64,000 bases of DNA from Aminobacter ciceronei (GCF_014138625.1 NZ_JACJHY010000004.1:124001-188000); one strand, 5' to 3'; counted from the stretch's first letter, positions 30,112-38,509 are shown. Notes: generated by a model not told the origin, from the letters alone. A program made the numbers and translations.

Positions 30112-31552
30112 GCTTTGCTTCCTCCCGGATCGGCAAGATAAGCGTAACGATCGACCCCGACGACTGAGCTGGCTCTACGGTGGCCTTGCCTCCACAGGCG
30201 TCGACCATCCGGCGGGCCATCCACAAGCCTAGCCCTCTTCCGACGCGGACGGCGGGGCCGGGATCGTCGTCGCTCAGCATGGAGATCGATTCCCTGGGCA
30301 TGCCGGGGCCTTCGTCGGAGACCGATATCTTCAACCGGTCCGCAGTCCGCTCGACCTTAAGACCGATCCTGCCGCCCTCGGGCGTCGCCGCGCTGGCATT
30401 GAGCAGAAGGTTGAGCACGGCTTGCCGTACCGGGCCGCCGGGGATCGTTGCCGCGGCGTCCGCAGGCCAGTCGACCTGCCAGTCCAGCCGCTGCCTGCGC
30501 CTGCGCAGTTCCGGCTTCATGAGCACTTTGACGTCCTCGAGGTCGTCGGCGCTGAGCGGCCGGGCCGATCGCTCCGGCCGATAGGTAGCAAGCGCCGCTT
30601 CGACGACTTCCCTTATGCCGTGCAATCCCCGCTCGATCAGGCTGATGGAGGTGTCGCGCACACCGGGCGTCCTGCCGTGGGTCTTCAGCGTGTCGATGGC
30701 GTTGAACAGGCCGCCCAGCGGATTGTTGATCTCGTGCGCCATGCCCGAGGCCAGCCGCCCGAGACTGGCCAGCTTCTCCTCTTCTGCCAGCTGCATGGCG
30801 AAATTGGCGCGCTCGCGCTCGGCATGGACGAGGGCGTTGTAGCCGTTGAAGAGGCTCGCCACCTCGCCGCCGCGCGCCGGAAACTCGGCTGACGGAATGG
30901 GCTCGGCGACACCGTTCGCAGCGGCACGCATGTGATCCTCCAGCACGCGCATCGGTTCGATCATGCGGCGGACCAGCAGGAAGCCGCCGAAGGCGAACAC
31001 CGCCGCCAGGATTCCGTTGGTGACGAGCAGCGTCACCAGGATCTCACGGCGCTCGGCGAAAATGTGGGAGGCGTCGAAGGCGGTGTGGATCGCACCGACC
31101 GGCTGCCCCTGATAGACGAGATCACGGTGAGCGAAGCCGGTGGCGGATTCCCGGTCGAAAGTCACCGTGCTCGCACCGTAGCGTGAGGCATAGGCTTCCG
31201 GCAGATCCGAGAAGGAGGGAATGCGGGTCGGGTCCGTGGCCGCCAGAACCTTGCCGTCGGCACCGGTGACCACCGCCTCGATTGGCGAAAGTGCCTCGTA
31301 GGATTTTCGCGAGCGATCGAGCGCGTCGAAGACCTCCCACACGTCGCCACGCAGCACCGCAGGCAGCACCGCCGCGGTCAGCCCGTCGAGATAGCTGCCG
31401 GCGAGACCGTCGAGGAAGGATTCCTGGGTGCGCGACAGCCGGTCGAGAACGCGCTCGGAAATCACCACGCTGATCGCCACCATCAGGAGCGCCACCAGCA
31501 CAGGCACCCGATAGGAGACTGGAATGGTGCGCAGGCGGCCGAAGAACCTCAT
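30089..31552 (-). CDS. aioS: Arsenite-sensing histidine kinase
   Basis: Membrane sensor kinase of 487 aa. Helices at about 12-31 and 171-195 enclose a periplasmic sensor domain. HAMP and dimerisation follow, with H-box EKLASLGRLASGMAHEINNP (phospho-His 273), N-box QAVLNLLLNASAATPEGG, G1 DEGPGMP and G2 GRGLGLWMARRMV. Its ATG overlaps the aioX stop (ATGA). A longer frame runs up to 32029 inside aioX and is not the gene. It phosphorylates AioR when AioX binds arsenite. Confidence 0.94.
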   Translation of the reverse strand: MRFFGRLRTIPVSYRVPVLVALLMVAISVVISERVLDRLSRTQESFLDGLAGSYLDGLTAAVLPAVLRGDVWEVFDALDRSRKSYEALSPIEAVVTGADGKVLAATDPTRIPSFSDLPEAYASRYGASTVTFDRESATGFAHRDLVYQGQPVGAIHTAFDASHIFAERREILVTLLVTNGILAAVFAFGGFLLVRRMIEPMRVLEDHMRAAANGVAEPIPSAEFPARGGEVASLFNGYNALVHAERERANFAMQLAEEEKLASLGRLASGMAHEINNPLGGLFNAIDTLKTHGRTPGVRDTSISLIERGLHGIREVVEAALATYRPERSARPLSADDLEDVKVLMKPELRRRRQRLDWQVDWPADAAATIPGGPVRQAVLNLLLNASAATPEGGRIGLKVERTADRLKISVSDEGPGMPRESISMLSDDDPGPAVRVGRGLGLWMARRMVDACGGKATVEPAQSSGSIVTLILPIREEAKHENSRAA

Positions 31553-32442
31553 CCGAACCGCCTCACCGCATCGACCTTCGCCGCGATTGTGTCGAACAGC
31601 GCTGGCTCGGTGGCGAGGAAACCGTCGAGTTTCAGCAAGGCCAGCACCTTGCGGCCCTCCTCGTGCCGATCCATCGTCGTCAGCGCCTGCTTGAGCCGCG
31701 CGATGCGGGGATCGCCTGCCAGGGCCTTCGGCGACGCAACCGGCGGAAAGCCGAGCCATTCGGAACGGCGCACGATTCGTGTGCGGCCGACGAGGCCTGG
31801 CTCCATCTCGCGCATGACGTCCCAGACATAGCCGTCGACGCTGCCGGACTGGGCGAGCCCGGAGGCGACGGCGCGGATCACGTTGCGATGACCGTAGGTA
31901 TAGAAGGTGCGGGCGAAAAAACCTTCGGGCTTCAGCCCGTTCTCCGCCAGAAGCGCTCGGGTGACGAGGAAGCCGGAATTGGAGTCCGGATCCGAGAAGG
32001 CGTGGATGTCTCCTTTCAGGTCTTGCCATTGGTTTGCGGGCCTGTCAGGGGCGGCGATCAGGTAGGACTGGTAGAGCGGCTTGCCATGCCAGGACGGGGT
32101 GGCGACGAGATCGAGCTCCGACTTGAACTGGACGTACGGATAGCCGCAGATCCATGCCGCGTGGAGCTGGCCCGCGACGAGCAGTGCGGTGATCTCCTGG
32201 TAAGTCCGGCGGCTGACCAGTTCCACGGGATGTCCGGTCGCCTCGGACAGATACGCGCGAAGGGCAGCGAGCAGTTCGAGATCGTTCGAGAGGAAGACGG
32301 GCGTCAGGCCGAACCTGAACCCCTCGTCCTTCGCGGAGGCGAGGCCCGGCGCGAACGCGACCGACGCCGCCGCCGAGCCGCACAGCGCGATGGCCGAACG
32401 GCGCGTGAGTACCTGGCTCGCGGCTGGGTACCGTGCGGTCAA
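31549..32442 (-). CDS. aioX: Periplasmic arsenite-binding protein
   Basis: Phosphonate-binding-like (PhnD) solute protein of 297 aa with a Tat/Sec-like leader (TRRSAIALCGSAAASVAFAPGLASA). The mature part has FRFGLTPVFLSNDLELLAAL and HAAWICGYPYVQF. Cys99 in that motif matches the position of the conserved cysteine reported as essential for arsenite sensing in Agrobacterium AioX. First gene of aioXSR, divergent from aioBA. It is a sensor rather than a transporter; no ABC permease is nearby. Confidence 0.93.
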   Translation of the reverse strand: MTARYPAASQVLTRRSAIALCGSAAASVAFAPGLASAKDEGFRFGLTPVFLSNDLELLAALRAYLSEATGHPVELVSRRTYQEITALLVAGQLHAAWICGYPYVQFKSELDLVATPSWHGKPLYQSYLIAAPDRPANQWQDLKGDIHAFSDPDSNSGFLVTRALLAENGLKPEGFFARTFYTYGHRNVIRAVASGLAQSGSVDGYVWDVMREMEPGLVGRTRIVRRSEWLGFPPVASPKALAGDPRIARLKQALTTMDRHEEGRKVLALLKLDGFLATEPALFDTIAAKVDAVRRFG

Positions 32443-32518
32443 GACGCGAAATCCTCCCTGCGGGATAGACTAGCGCCGCACGCCGTCAAAATCGACCGGA
32501 AATCCCGCACTTTCGGCC

Positions 32519-32567
32519 GTCCGGGTTTCCGGACCTTCGGCGGCGCAGCATGTCCGGAATTCCGGAC
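32519..32567 (+). promoter_or_regulatory. Twin upstream activator palindromes of aioBA
   Basis: Two inverted repeats of the form GTCCGG-N4-CCGGAC: 32519-32534 (spacer GTTT) and 32552-32567 (spacer AATT). The second lies within the perfect 20-bp palindrome ATGTCCGGAATTCCGGACAT. Centres are 33 bp apart, about three helical turns, and lie roughly 130 and 97 bp before the expected start of transcription, the normal place for sigma-54 activator sites. AioR is the likely ligand. Confidence 0.8.
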
Positions 32568-32629
32568 ATCGCGATCGACGGCATTTGCAAAGTCCCTGCA
32601 ACTGCGGCGTCGGGGTGGCGAACGGCAGC

Positions 32630-32646
32630 TGGCATGCTCCTTGCTG
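32630..32646 (+). promoter_or_regulatory. Sigma-54 promoter of aioBA
   Basis: TGGCATG-CTCC-TTGCTG, matching the -24/-12 consensus TGGCAC(G)-N4-TTGC with the invariant GG (32631-32632) and GC (32643-32644) at the right spacing. Transcription should start near 32656, 31 bp before aioB. Confidence 0.92.
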
Positions 32647-32686
32647 CACGCAATGCGTACCCAGTCGCGAACCAGGGAGGAAAACA

Positions 32687-33208
32687 ATGGATCGTTGCGA
32701 CAAGTTGGTCGATGTCGGTCGCCGTCAGTTTCTGCGGGGTGGCGCGATTGCCGCTGCCGCTACCGCCACCGCCGTCGCGCTTCCAGCGGCGCCTGCAAAG
32801 GCCGCAGCGCTTGCGCGGGTCGACTATCCCTTGAACCGCCTCGGCAATGTCGCCGACCTCAAGCCGAACGAACCCCTGGACGTCGCCTATCCGGACGAGA
32901 ACGCCCCTGGCGTGCTGCTCAAGCTCGGCACGCGCGTCGAAGGCGGCGCGGGACCGGATGGCGACATTGTCGGCTTCTCGACGATCTGCCCGCATAAGGG
33001 CTTTCCACTGAATTACGTTGCTGCCGACCGCACGCTGAACTGCCCCGGCCATTACTCCCGCTTCGACTGCGAGGCCGGCGGCCAGCAGATCTGGGGCCAG
33101 GCAACGCAGAACCTTCCGCAATATGCGCTGAGGGTGGACGAGAAGGGCGACATCTACGCCGAAGGCGTGGACGAACTTCTCTACGGCCGCCTGTCGAACG
33201 TGCTCTGA
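32687..33208 (+). CDS. aioB: Arsenite oxidase small (Rieske) subunit
   Basis: Exported [2Fe-2S] subunit of 173 aa. A Tat signal (VGRRQFLRGGAIAAAA) carries the folded AioBA pair to the periplasm. Rieske ligands: C101-P-H103 and C119-P-G-H122. The two extra cysteines that form a disulfide in many Rieske proteins are replaced by F106 and G121. The ATG follows GGGAGG. It passes electrons from the molybdenum subunit to a cytochrome c or azurin. Start 11 bp upstream of aioA's own ribosome site region; co-transcribed. Confidence 0.96.
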   Translation: MDRCDKLVDVGRRQFLRGGAIAAAATATAVALPAAPAKAAALARVDYPLNRLGNVADLKPNEPLDVAYPDENAPGVLLKLGTRVEGGAGPDGDIVGFSTICPHKGFPLNYVAADRTLNCPGHYSRFDCEAGGQQIWGQATQNLPQYALRVDEKGDIYAEGVDELLYGRLSNVL

Positions 33209-33219
33209 GGGAGGGAACC

Positions 33220-35688
33220 ATGGCTTACAAGCGAAACATCGACCGCCTGCCGATCATCCCGGCGGACGCGAAGAAGCATAACGTCACTTGCCACTATTGC
33301 ATCGTCGGCTGCGGCTACCACGCCTACACCTGGCCGGTGAACAAGCAGGGCGGCACCGACGCCGCCGCCAACGCCTTCGGCGTGAACCTCGCCGAGCAGC
33401 AGCCGGCGGAGACCGAGGCCTGGTACGCGCCGTCGATGTACAACATCGTCAAGCAGGACGGGAAGGACGTCCATCTCGTCATCAAGCCGGACAGGGGCTG
33501 CGTCGTGAATTCCGGCCTGGGCTCCGTGCGCGGCGCCCGCATGGCCGAGAACCGCCGCTCCGACAAGACGGGTACGCAGCAGCAGCGTCTGTCGGAGCCG
33601 ATGGTCTGGCGCTACGGCACCTGGCAGCCGACGAGCTGGGCCGACGCGCTCGATCTGGTCGCCCGCGTCACCACGCGCGTCATCGACAAGGACGATGAGG
33701 ACGACCTGTTCGTCTCGATGTTCGACCATGGCGGTTCGGCCGGCGGTTACGAGAACACCTGGGGCACGGGAAAGCTCTATTTCGGCTCGATGAAGGTCAA
33801 GAACTGCCGCATCCACAACCGGCCGGCCTACAATTCCGAGGTTCACTCGACCCGCGACATGGGTGTCGACGAGCTGAACTACGCGTACGAGGACTACACG
33901 CTGACCGACACGATCATGCTGGTCGGCACCAACCCGCTCGAATGCCAGACCAACCTGTTCCTGAATCACATGGTGCCGGGCATGCGCAACGGGGCGAAGG
34001 TGATCATCGTCGATCCGCGCCGCACAGTGACCGCCAATGCCTGCGAAGTGGAGGCCGGCGCCGACAATGTGCTGCACCTGGCGATCAAGACCGGCACCGA
34101 CCTGGCGCTGTTCAATACGCTCTTCACCTACATCGCCGACCAGGGATGGGTGGACAGTGACTTCATCGCGGCATCGACCCTCCAGGGCGACGTCGCGGTG
34201 CCGCTGGACGAGGCGCACCCTGCCGCTCTGGGCTCGTTCGAGATGGCGCGCGCCAAGTGCAAGATGTCGCTCGCCGAAGGCGCGTCGATCACCGGCCTGT
34301 CCGAAGCCGACATCGTCAAGGCTGCCGAGTGGATCGCCAAGCCAAAGGACGACGGCTCGCGCCGCAAATGCACCACCGGTTACGAAAAGGGTATCATCTG
34401 GGGCAACGACAACTACCGCGTCATCGGCGCGCTGGTGAACATCGGGCTCGCAACCGGCAACATCGGCCGAGAGGGCGGTGGCGTGTGCCGTCTCGGCGGT
34501 CATCAGGAAGGCTACTTCCGGCCCTCCGACGCACATGTCGGCCGGCCAGCGCCTTATGTCGATCAGCTCATCATCGGCGGCCAGGGCAAGGTGCATCACA
34601 TCTGGGCCAACGACCACTACAAGACCACGCTCAACGCGACCGAGTTCAAGCGCGAATACAACCGCCGTACCAACATGGTGAAGGACGCCATGGACGCCCA
34701 TGCGGGGTCCAGCCGCGAGGAACTGGTAGACGCCATCGTTGGCGCGATCAACGCGGGAGGCTTGTTCTCGGTCAACGTGGACATCATCCACAGCCAAATC
34801 GGCCAGGCCGCGCACGTCATCCTGCCGGCGGTGGAGTCGGGCGAGATGAACCTGACCTCCATGAACGGCGAGCGCAGGCTGCGTCTGGTCGAGAAATACA
34901 TGGACGGTCCGGGCAACGCCAAGCCGGACTGCCTGATCGCAGCCGCGATCGCCCAGAACCTGGAGCGGGTCTTGCGCGAGGAGGGTCGCGACGCCTATGC
35001 CGACCAGTTCAAGGGCTACGACTGGAAGACCGAGGAAGATGCCTTCATGGACGGCTACAACTCCGGCAATCCGGAGGTGACGTATGACCGCCTGCGGGCC
35101 ATGGGCAACAACGGCGTGCAGGAGCCTGTGGTCGGCTTCGAGAACGGCCAGTTGGTCGGGACCAAGCGGCTCTACACCGACGGCAAGTTCACGCGTCACG
35201 GCCGCGAGGACGGCAAGGCGCTGTTCTGCGGCGGCGAATGGCGCGGGCTGCAGGCGCCGGGCAAGGCCTACCAGAGGGACAACTTCGCGTTTCTCATCAA
35301 CAATGGCCGCGCCAACGTGATCTGGCAGAACTGGTTCCTAGACAAGGCGAACGACTTCGTTTCCGACCGCTTCCCGATCCCGTTCATCGAGATCAATCCG
35401 GACGACATGGCCGAACTGGGGGTCAAGGCCGGCGACCTGGTCGAGGTGTTCAACGACGTCGGTGCGACGCAGGCGCTGGTCTATCCGACGCCGACCGCAC
35501 GGCGAAAGGAGACCTTCATGGTGTTCGGGGCGCCGAATGGCGCGCAGGGCAACATCGTCAATGCCGGCACGAACGAGCTGATCCTGCCGAACTACAAGCA
35601 CACCTGGGCCAATATCCGCAAGATATCGGATGCGCCCGCCTCGGCTGCGGATCTTTCGTTCAAGTCGATGGAATACAGCGCGGGCTGA
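33220..35688 (+). CDS. aioA: Arsenite oxidase large molybdopterin subunit
   Basis: Catalytic subunit of 822 aa, DMSO-reductase superfamily, oxidising As(III) to As(V) in the periplasm. The [3Fe-4S] site is C24-x2-C27-x3-C31 in TCHYCIVGCGYHAY, characteristic of AioA. Molybdopterin-guanine-dinucleotide contacts occur along the chain (LVGTNPLECQTNLFLNHMV, RREGGGVCRLGGHQEGYFRP-type region). It carries no signal of its own and is exported with AioB. Follows aioB by 11 bp with its own GGAGGGA. Confidence 0.97.
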   Translation: MAYKRNIDRLPIIPADAKKHNVTCHYCIVGCGYHAYTWPVNKQGGTDAAANAFGVNLAEQQPAETEAWYAPSMYNIVKQDGKDVHLVIKPDRGCVVNSGLGSVRGARMAENRRSDKTGTQQQRLSEPMVWRYGTWQPTSWADALDLVARVTTRVIDKDDEDDLFVSMFDHGGSAGGYENTWGTGKLYFGSMKVKNCRIHNRPAYNSEVHSTRDMGVDELNYAYEDYTLTDTIMLVGTNPLECQTNLFLNHMVPGMRNGAKVIIVDPRRTVTANACEVEAGADNVLHLAIKTGTDLALFNTLFTYIADQGWVDSDFIAASTLQGDVAVPLDEAHPAALGSFEMARAKCKMSLAEGASITGLSEADIVKAAEWIAKPKDDGSRRKCTTGYEKGIIWGNDNYRVIGALVNIGLATGNIGREGGGVCRLGGHQEGYFRPSDAHVGRPAPYVDQLIIGGQGKVHHIWANDHYKTTLNATEFKREYNRRTNMVKDAMDAHAGSSREELVDAIVGAINAGGLFSVNVDIIHSQIGQAAHVILPAVESGEMNLTSMNGERRLRLVEKYMDGPGNAKPDCLIAAAIAQNLERVLREEGRDAYADQFKGYDWKTEEDAFMDGYNSGNPEVTYDRLRAMGNNGVQEPVVGFENGQLVGTKRLYTDGKFTRHGREDGKALFCGGEWRGLQAPGKAYQRDNFAFLINNGRANVIWQNWFLDKANDFVSDRFPIPFIEINPDDMAELGVKAGDLVEVFNDVGATQALVYPTPTARRKETFMVFGAPNGAQGNIVNAGTNELILPNYKHTWANIRKISDAPASAADLSFKSMEYSAG

Positions 35689-35824
35689 CCCGTGCATCGC
35701 GCTGCCGGACGGAAACGCCCGGCGACGCTCCCCCTCTCCCGTCGCGAGGCCCCTTCCGGAGCAGCCATGACCTCGCCCTGCGCTCGCCTTTCAAAGACAC
35801 TGCCAAGCCGACGCCGCCGCGGCA

Positions 35825-36000
35825 GTGATCCCGGTGGACATCGCTGCTGCGAAAGCGCTCGCGGCGGCGACGCCGGTCGCCAAGACGGAAACGGTCGACC
35901 TCCTCGCGGCCAGCGGGCGCGTGCTCGCCGCTGACATGACGGCGCGGCTCGATCTGCCGCCCTCCGATACCGCCGCAATGGACCGCCATGCGGTCAGGCT
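35825..36000 (+). pseudogene. moeA: moeA 5' stub (molybdopterin molybdotransferase)
   Basis: About 58 codons from a GTG at 35825 match the N-terminal linker of MoeA: IPVDIAAAKALAAATP, LLAASGRVLAADMTARLDLP and SDTAAMDRHAVR (family form: DNSAMDGYAVR). Homology then stops abruptly and the frame runs into antisense osmC-like sequence. moeA commonly follows aio genes, where it inserts molybdenum in the cofactor. Here only the stub survives, so a copy elsewhere must serve AioA. Confidence 0.8.
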
Positions 36001-36043
36001 GGCCGAGCTGTTTGTACCGAGTCCCTGGCGGCTTCCGCGCCTG

Positions 36044-36448
36044 TCAAAGCTTCCGGACCATCTGGCCAGACAACACGGTGGCCGAAGACAGGGTGTTGAA
36101 GATCGTGCCATATTTGCGGACGTTCTTATGCAGAAGTTCGATCCGACGGTCGTGTTCGTCGGTATCGACGATGATCTCGTACTCCACCAAAACCATCCGC
36201 GGCGGACTGTCCTCGCGCACGCCGCGCAGGTGGACCTCAACCCCCCGGAATGCGAACTTCAGGAGCGGGGCCGCCCGTTCGATGCCCTTGATCATGCAGG
36301 CGGCAAGCGACGCCAGCAGCATCTCCGCCGGGTTGAATGCGTCGGCGCGTCCATCCATGTCAGTATCGAGACGGATCGCCGCGTCCTTGCATCGCGCGAC
36401 GCTGCCGTGCTCGTCGATGCGCGTCGCCTGAATCGTATGTTCGAGCAT
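36044..36448 (-). CDS. OsmC family protein
   Basis: OsmC/Ohr-fold protein of 134 aa: the family landmarks FNPAEMLLASLAACMIKGIERAA and the downstream beta strand pair are present. The single Cys in LAACMIKG is the peroxidatic position; a second resolving Cys is not obvious, so peroxidase activity is uncertain. ATG 36448 has AGAGGG 7 nt upstream. It reads towards the aio block and its 3' end abuts the broken moeA. Confidence 0.85.
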   Translation of the reverse strand: MLEHTIQATRIDEHGSVARCKDAAIRLDTDMDGRADAFNPAEMLLASLAACMIKGIERAAPLLKFAFRGVEVHLRGVREDSPPRMVLVEYEIIVDTDEHDRRIELLHKNVRKYGTIFNTLSSATVLSGQMVRKL

Positions 36449-36531
36449 CACTTGACCCTCTGGTGAACGGCGCAATATCTCGCGTTCGTTCCCAGAAAGC
36501 CCTGATCCAGATCAAACAGATCGTTTTCTGA

Positions 36532-36672
36532 GTCGCCGGCTGGACCATACGCGCCGGCGCGCAATATGCCCCCACCGACAACTGGTCGCTTCGCGCCGAG
36601 TATCTCTATGTCGACCTCCAGGACAGCCGGGGATCGTTCACGACAACGGCGAATAGTCTCGAGCGATGCTGC
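36532..36672 (+). pseudogene. Truncated omp25-like fragment
   Basis: A 46-codon piece reading VAGWTIRAGAQYAPTDNWSL, RAEYLYVDLQDSRGSF, almost the same as residues around 184-216 of the intact protein at 39376. An in-frame stop precedes it and the last strands are lost. A relic of a fourth family member, marking the right edge of the aio block. Confidence 0.85.
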
Positions 36673-36684
36673 TGAACGCAAAGG

Positions 36685-36704
36685 CCCGCCGGCCGAAGCC
36701 GGCG
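36685..36704 (-). terminator. Leftward terminator-like hairpin
   Basis: CCGCCGGC and GCCGGCGG around CGAA (TTCG on the minus strand, a stable tetraloop), followed leftwards by GGCCTTT. Lies 94 bp past the stop of the Cys-rich gene at 36798, which it may terminate. Confidence 0.55.
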
Positions 36705-36797
36705 GAATCGACGCGCCTGCCCAAAGATGGCCAGCCAAGAATGTTCAGATAGCGAATCCCGATCCAGCAGGTCACCGACGACGGAAATCGGCCACGC

Positions 36798-37214
36798 CTA
36801 ACGGGTTGCCTGCCTCTGCTGCACTGTTGCCCGGCATCTGGGGCTCAGTTCATTGATCATCTTGCCAAGCCTGCAATCGGCGCCACCCTTGGATGATCCG
36901 CATAAACGGGCCCTATCGGCCGCGCACGCACCGTCACCCTTCGCCTCGCGCTGTTTCGGCGCCTTTCCTTTTGCCTCCCGCTGCTTCGGCACCTTTCCCT
37001 TTGCCTTCATTTCAGGCTCGATAACGGCCCTGCACATCGTAGAGAGTTGATCGACGTACCGCCCGAGTTTGCATTCATGCCTTGCCAAACCGGGGCATAA
37101 CCGTGCCCGGTCGCTCTTGCAGCTGTCGAGTTTCTTCTCCGCTGTTGCAAGGCCCGGCGTCAGGGTGATCAATGCGAAGACGATGGAAGCTGTCAGCAGG
37201 ACGAATGATCGCAT
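36798..37214 (-). CDS. Exported cysteine-rich repeat protein
   Basis: Secreted protein of 138 aa. The signal peptide (SFVLLTASIVFALITLTPGLATA) is followed by two repeats of the Cys-rich type (PF00839-like): CKSDRARLCPGLARHECKLG...LSTMC and CAADRARLCGSSKGGADCRLG...LSPRC. They are joined by a basic linker repeating KGKxPKQREA. ATG 37214 has AAGGAG 9 nt upstream. Cysteines probably pair in the periplasm. Function unknown. Confidence 0.8.
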   Translation of the reverse strand: MRSFVLLTASIVFALITLTPGLATAEKKLDSCKSDRARLCPGLARHECKLGRYVDQLSTMCRAVIEPEMKAKGKVPKQREAKGKAPKQREAKGDGACAADRARLCGSSKGGADCRLGKMINELSPRCRATVQQRQATR

Positions 37215-37291
37215 TGCGCACGCTCCTTGCAGGATCGCTAAAATAGCACGGGCCGCACAAAGCCGCATCCGCAAGATCGGCCGAAACGACG

Positions 37292-37320
37292 AAAGCCCCG
37301 CGACCTTGCCGCGGCGGGGC
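37292..37320 (-). terminator. Leftward terminator-like hairpin (family copy 2)
   Basis: GCCCCGC (37295-37301) pairs with GCGGGGC (37314-37320), leading leftwards into TTTCG. Lies 45 bp past the end of the lysis-gene remnant, the same arrangement as at 43058. Confidence 0.6.
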
Positions 37321-37364
37321 GCCGTTTAGCTGTCAAATATCGCTGAACAAGAGCGATACCGCTG

Positions 37365-37480
37365 TCACGGCAGCTTGAAGCCCCCGCCCATCATGAAGGC
37401 GATGGCCAGGATGATGCCGCTGATGACCAGCTTGGCGATCCAGTTGAGCGTGCCGCTGACGCCGTCGATCCTGGCTGCCG
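37365..37480 (-). pseudogene. XhlA-like prophage gene, 3' fragment
   Basis: The reverse strand reads DGVSGTLNWIAKLVISGIIL then AIAFMMGGGFKLP and stop, which is the C-terminal third of the protein encoded at 43116, lacking one Val. The N-terminal coiled part is gone. A duplicated end of the prophage lysis cassette 5.7 kb from the prophage. Confidence 0.88.
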
Positions 37481-37547
37481 CGACCGCTGGCTGAATAGTC
37501 AACCACCTTGCCCCTGATCATGACTCATGATAACCGCACGCTGTATG

Positions 37548-37563
37548 TTGAACGCTGCCCTGT
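37548..37563. promoter_or_regulatory. omp-type upstream palindrome, copy 2
   Basis: GAACGCTGCCCTGTTC, 49 bp before the ATG of the following gene, exactly as in copy 1. The next bases (GCTC-R-ACTTGAG) are also shared with copy 1. Confidence 0.75.
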
Positions 37564-37596
37564 TCGCTCGACTTGAGTCGTGAATGAGGGCAAGCC

Positions 37597-38337
37597 ATGA
37601 ACCCCACCATAATCAAGTCTATTCGCAAGGCGTCCTTTGTGACACTTTTTGCGAGTTCTTTGGCGCTCGCGGCCAGCTTGCCGGCAGCCGCTTCTGACGC
37701 CCTCTCCGCCCCTCCCGCAGGGTTTGTCTGGACAGGCGGCTATGCCGGCGTCCACCTCGGCTATGGCGGCGACCGAACCACGGTCACAGAGCTGGATGAC
37801 TATTCCTTCTCGGCGTTCGGCGACACGCAGTTCAAATTCAACTCTAACGGCTTCCTTGGCGGCGTGCACGCTGGATACAACTGGCAGTCGGGTCAATTGG
37901 TATATGGCGTGGAGTTTGACTTCACCGGCGCAAATATAGACAAAACCGTCGCCAATTCCATGATGCCGATGTCCAACGAAAGCTTCTCGACCAAGATCGA
38001 CTGGTTCAGCACCGCTCGTGTCCGTCTAGGATACTCGATCGACCGTTTCCTGCCGTTCGTGACCGGTGGTGCCGCCTTGGGCCACATCAGAAGCAGTTAC
38101 GACGACAACGACCCTAGCCAGAACAATCATGCCGTTGCGGACGAAGTTGTGGGTGGCTGGACCATAGGTGCAGGCGCGCAATACGCCCTGACAGACAATT
38201 GGTCCGTCCGTGCCGAGTATCTGTTTGTCGACCTCAACGACAGCCAGGGATCATTGCTGGATGGAAATGACCGCTACAGATACGATTTCGACAACAACAT
38301 CCATGCCGTGCGGCTCGGCGCGAGCTACAGGTTCTAG
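37597..38337 (+). CDS. Omp25-like outer-membrane beta-barrel protein
   Basis: 246 aa. Signal peptide ending ...LAASLPAAASDA; then FVWTGGYAGVHLGYGGDRTT, GGVHAGYNWQSGQLVYGVEFD, RVRLGYSIDRFLPFVTGGAALG, NWSVRAEYLFVDLNDSQGS and the terminal VRLGASYRF. An intact member of the eight-stranded Omp25/Omp31 family and the closest relative of the gene at 39376, although that one is more GC-rich. The upstream palindrome is shared. Confidence 0.93.
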   Translation: MNPTIIKSIRKASFVTLFASSLALAASLPAAASDALSAPPAGFVWTGGYAGVHLGYGGDRTTVTELDDYSFSAFGDTQFKFNSNGFLGGVHAGYNWQSGQLVYGVEFDFTGANIDKTVANSMMPMSNESFSTKIDWFSTARVRLGYSIDRFLPFVTGGAALGHIRSSYDDNDPSQNNHAVADEVVGGWTIGAGAQYALTDNWSVRAEYLFVDLNDSQGSLLDGNDRYRYDFDNNIHAVRLGASYRF

Positions 38338-38385
38338 CGCGCGAGAGCGATCGCAAACCCCGGCCTCGGGGCTCCTGTTTGCGCG

Positions 38386-38431
38386 CACAAAAAAGGCCCC
38401 GGCAGCGCTGGGAGGTCAGTGGCGCCAGCAT
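38386..38431 (-). repeat. Dispersed hairpin-plus-tail repeat, copy A
   Basis: An A-run plus GGCCCC..., followed by a 24-bp tail (38408-38431) identical to 41189-41212. Read leftwards it looks like a terminator preceded by a short peptide-coding end (MLAPLTSQ). Weak similarity of 38460-38500 to the XhlA-like 3' end is also seen. Confidence 0.7.
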
Positions 38432-38509
38432 GGTGCCGGCGCCTGCGGGATGACCTGGTCAGCGTGAAGGCGCCGCCCGCCATCAAGATGATGCGCGCGT
38501 TCCGGGCGG

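Noticed and set aside
33181..35199. 672-codon open frame antisense to aioA
   Set aside because: Shadow of a certain gene; no motif.
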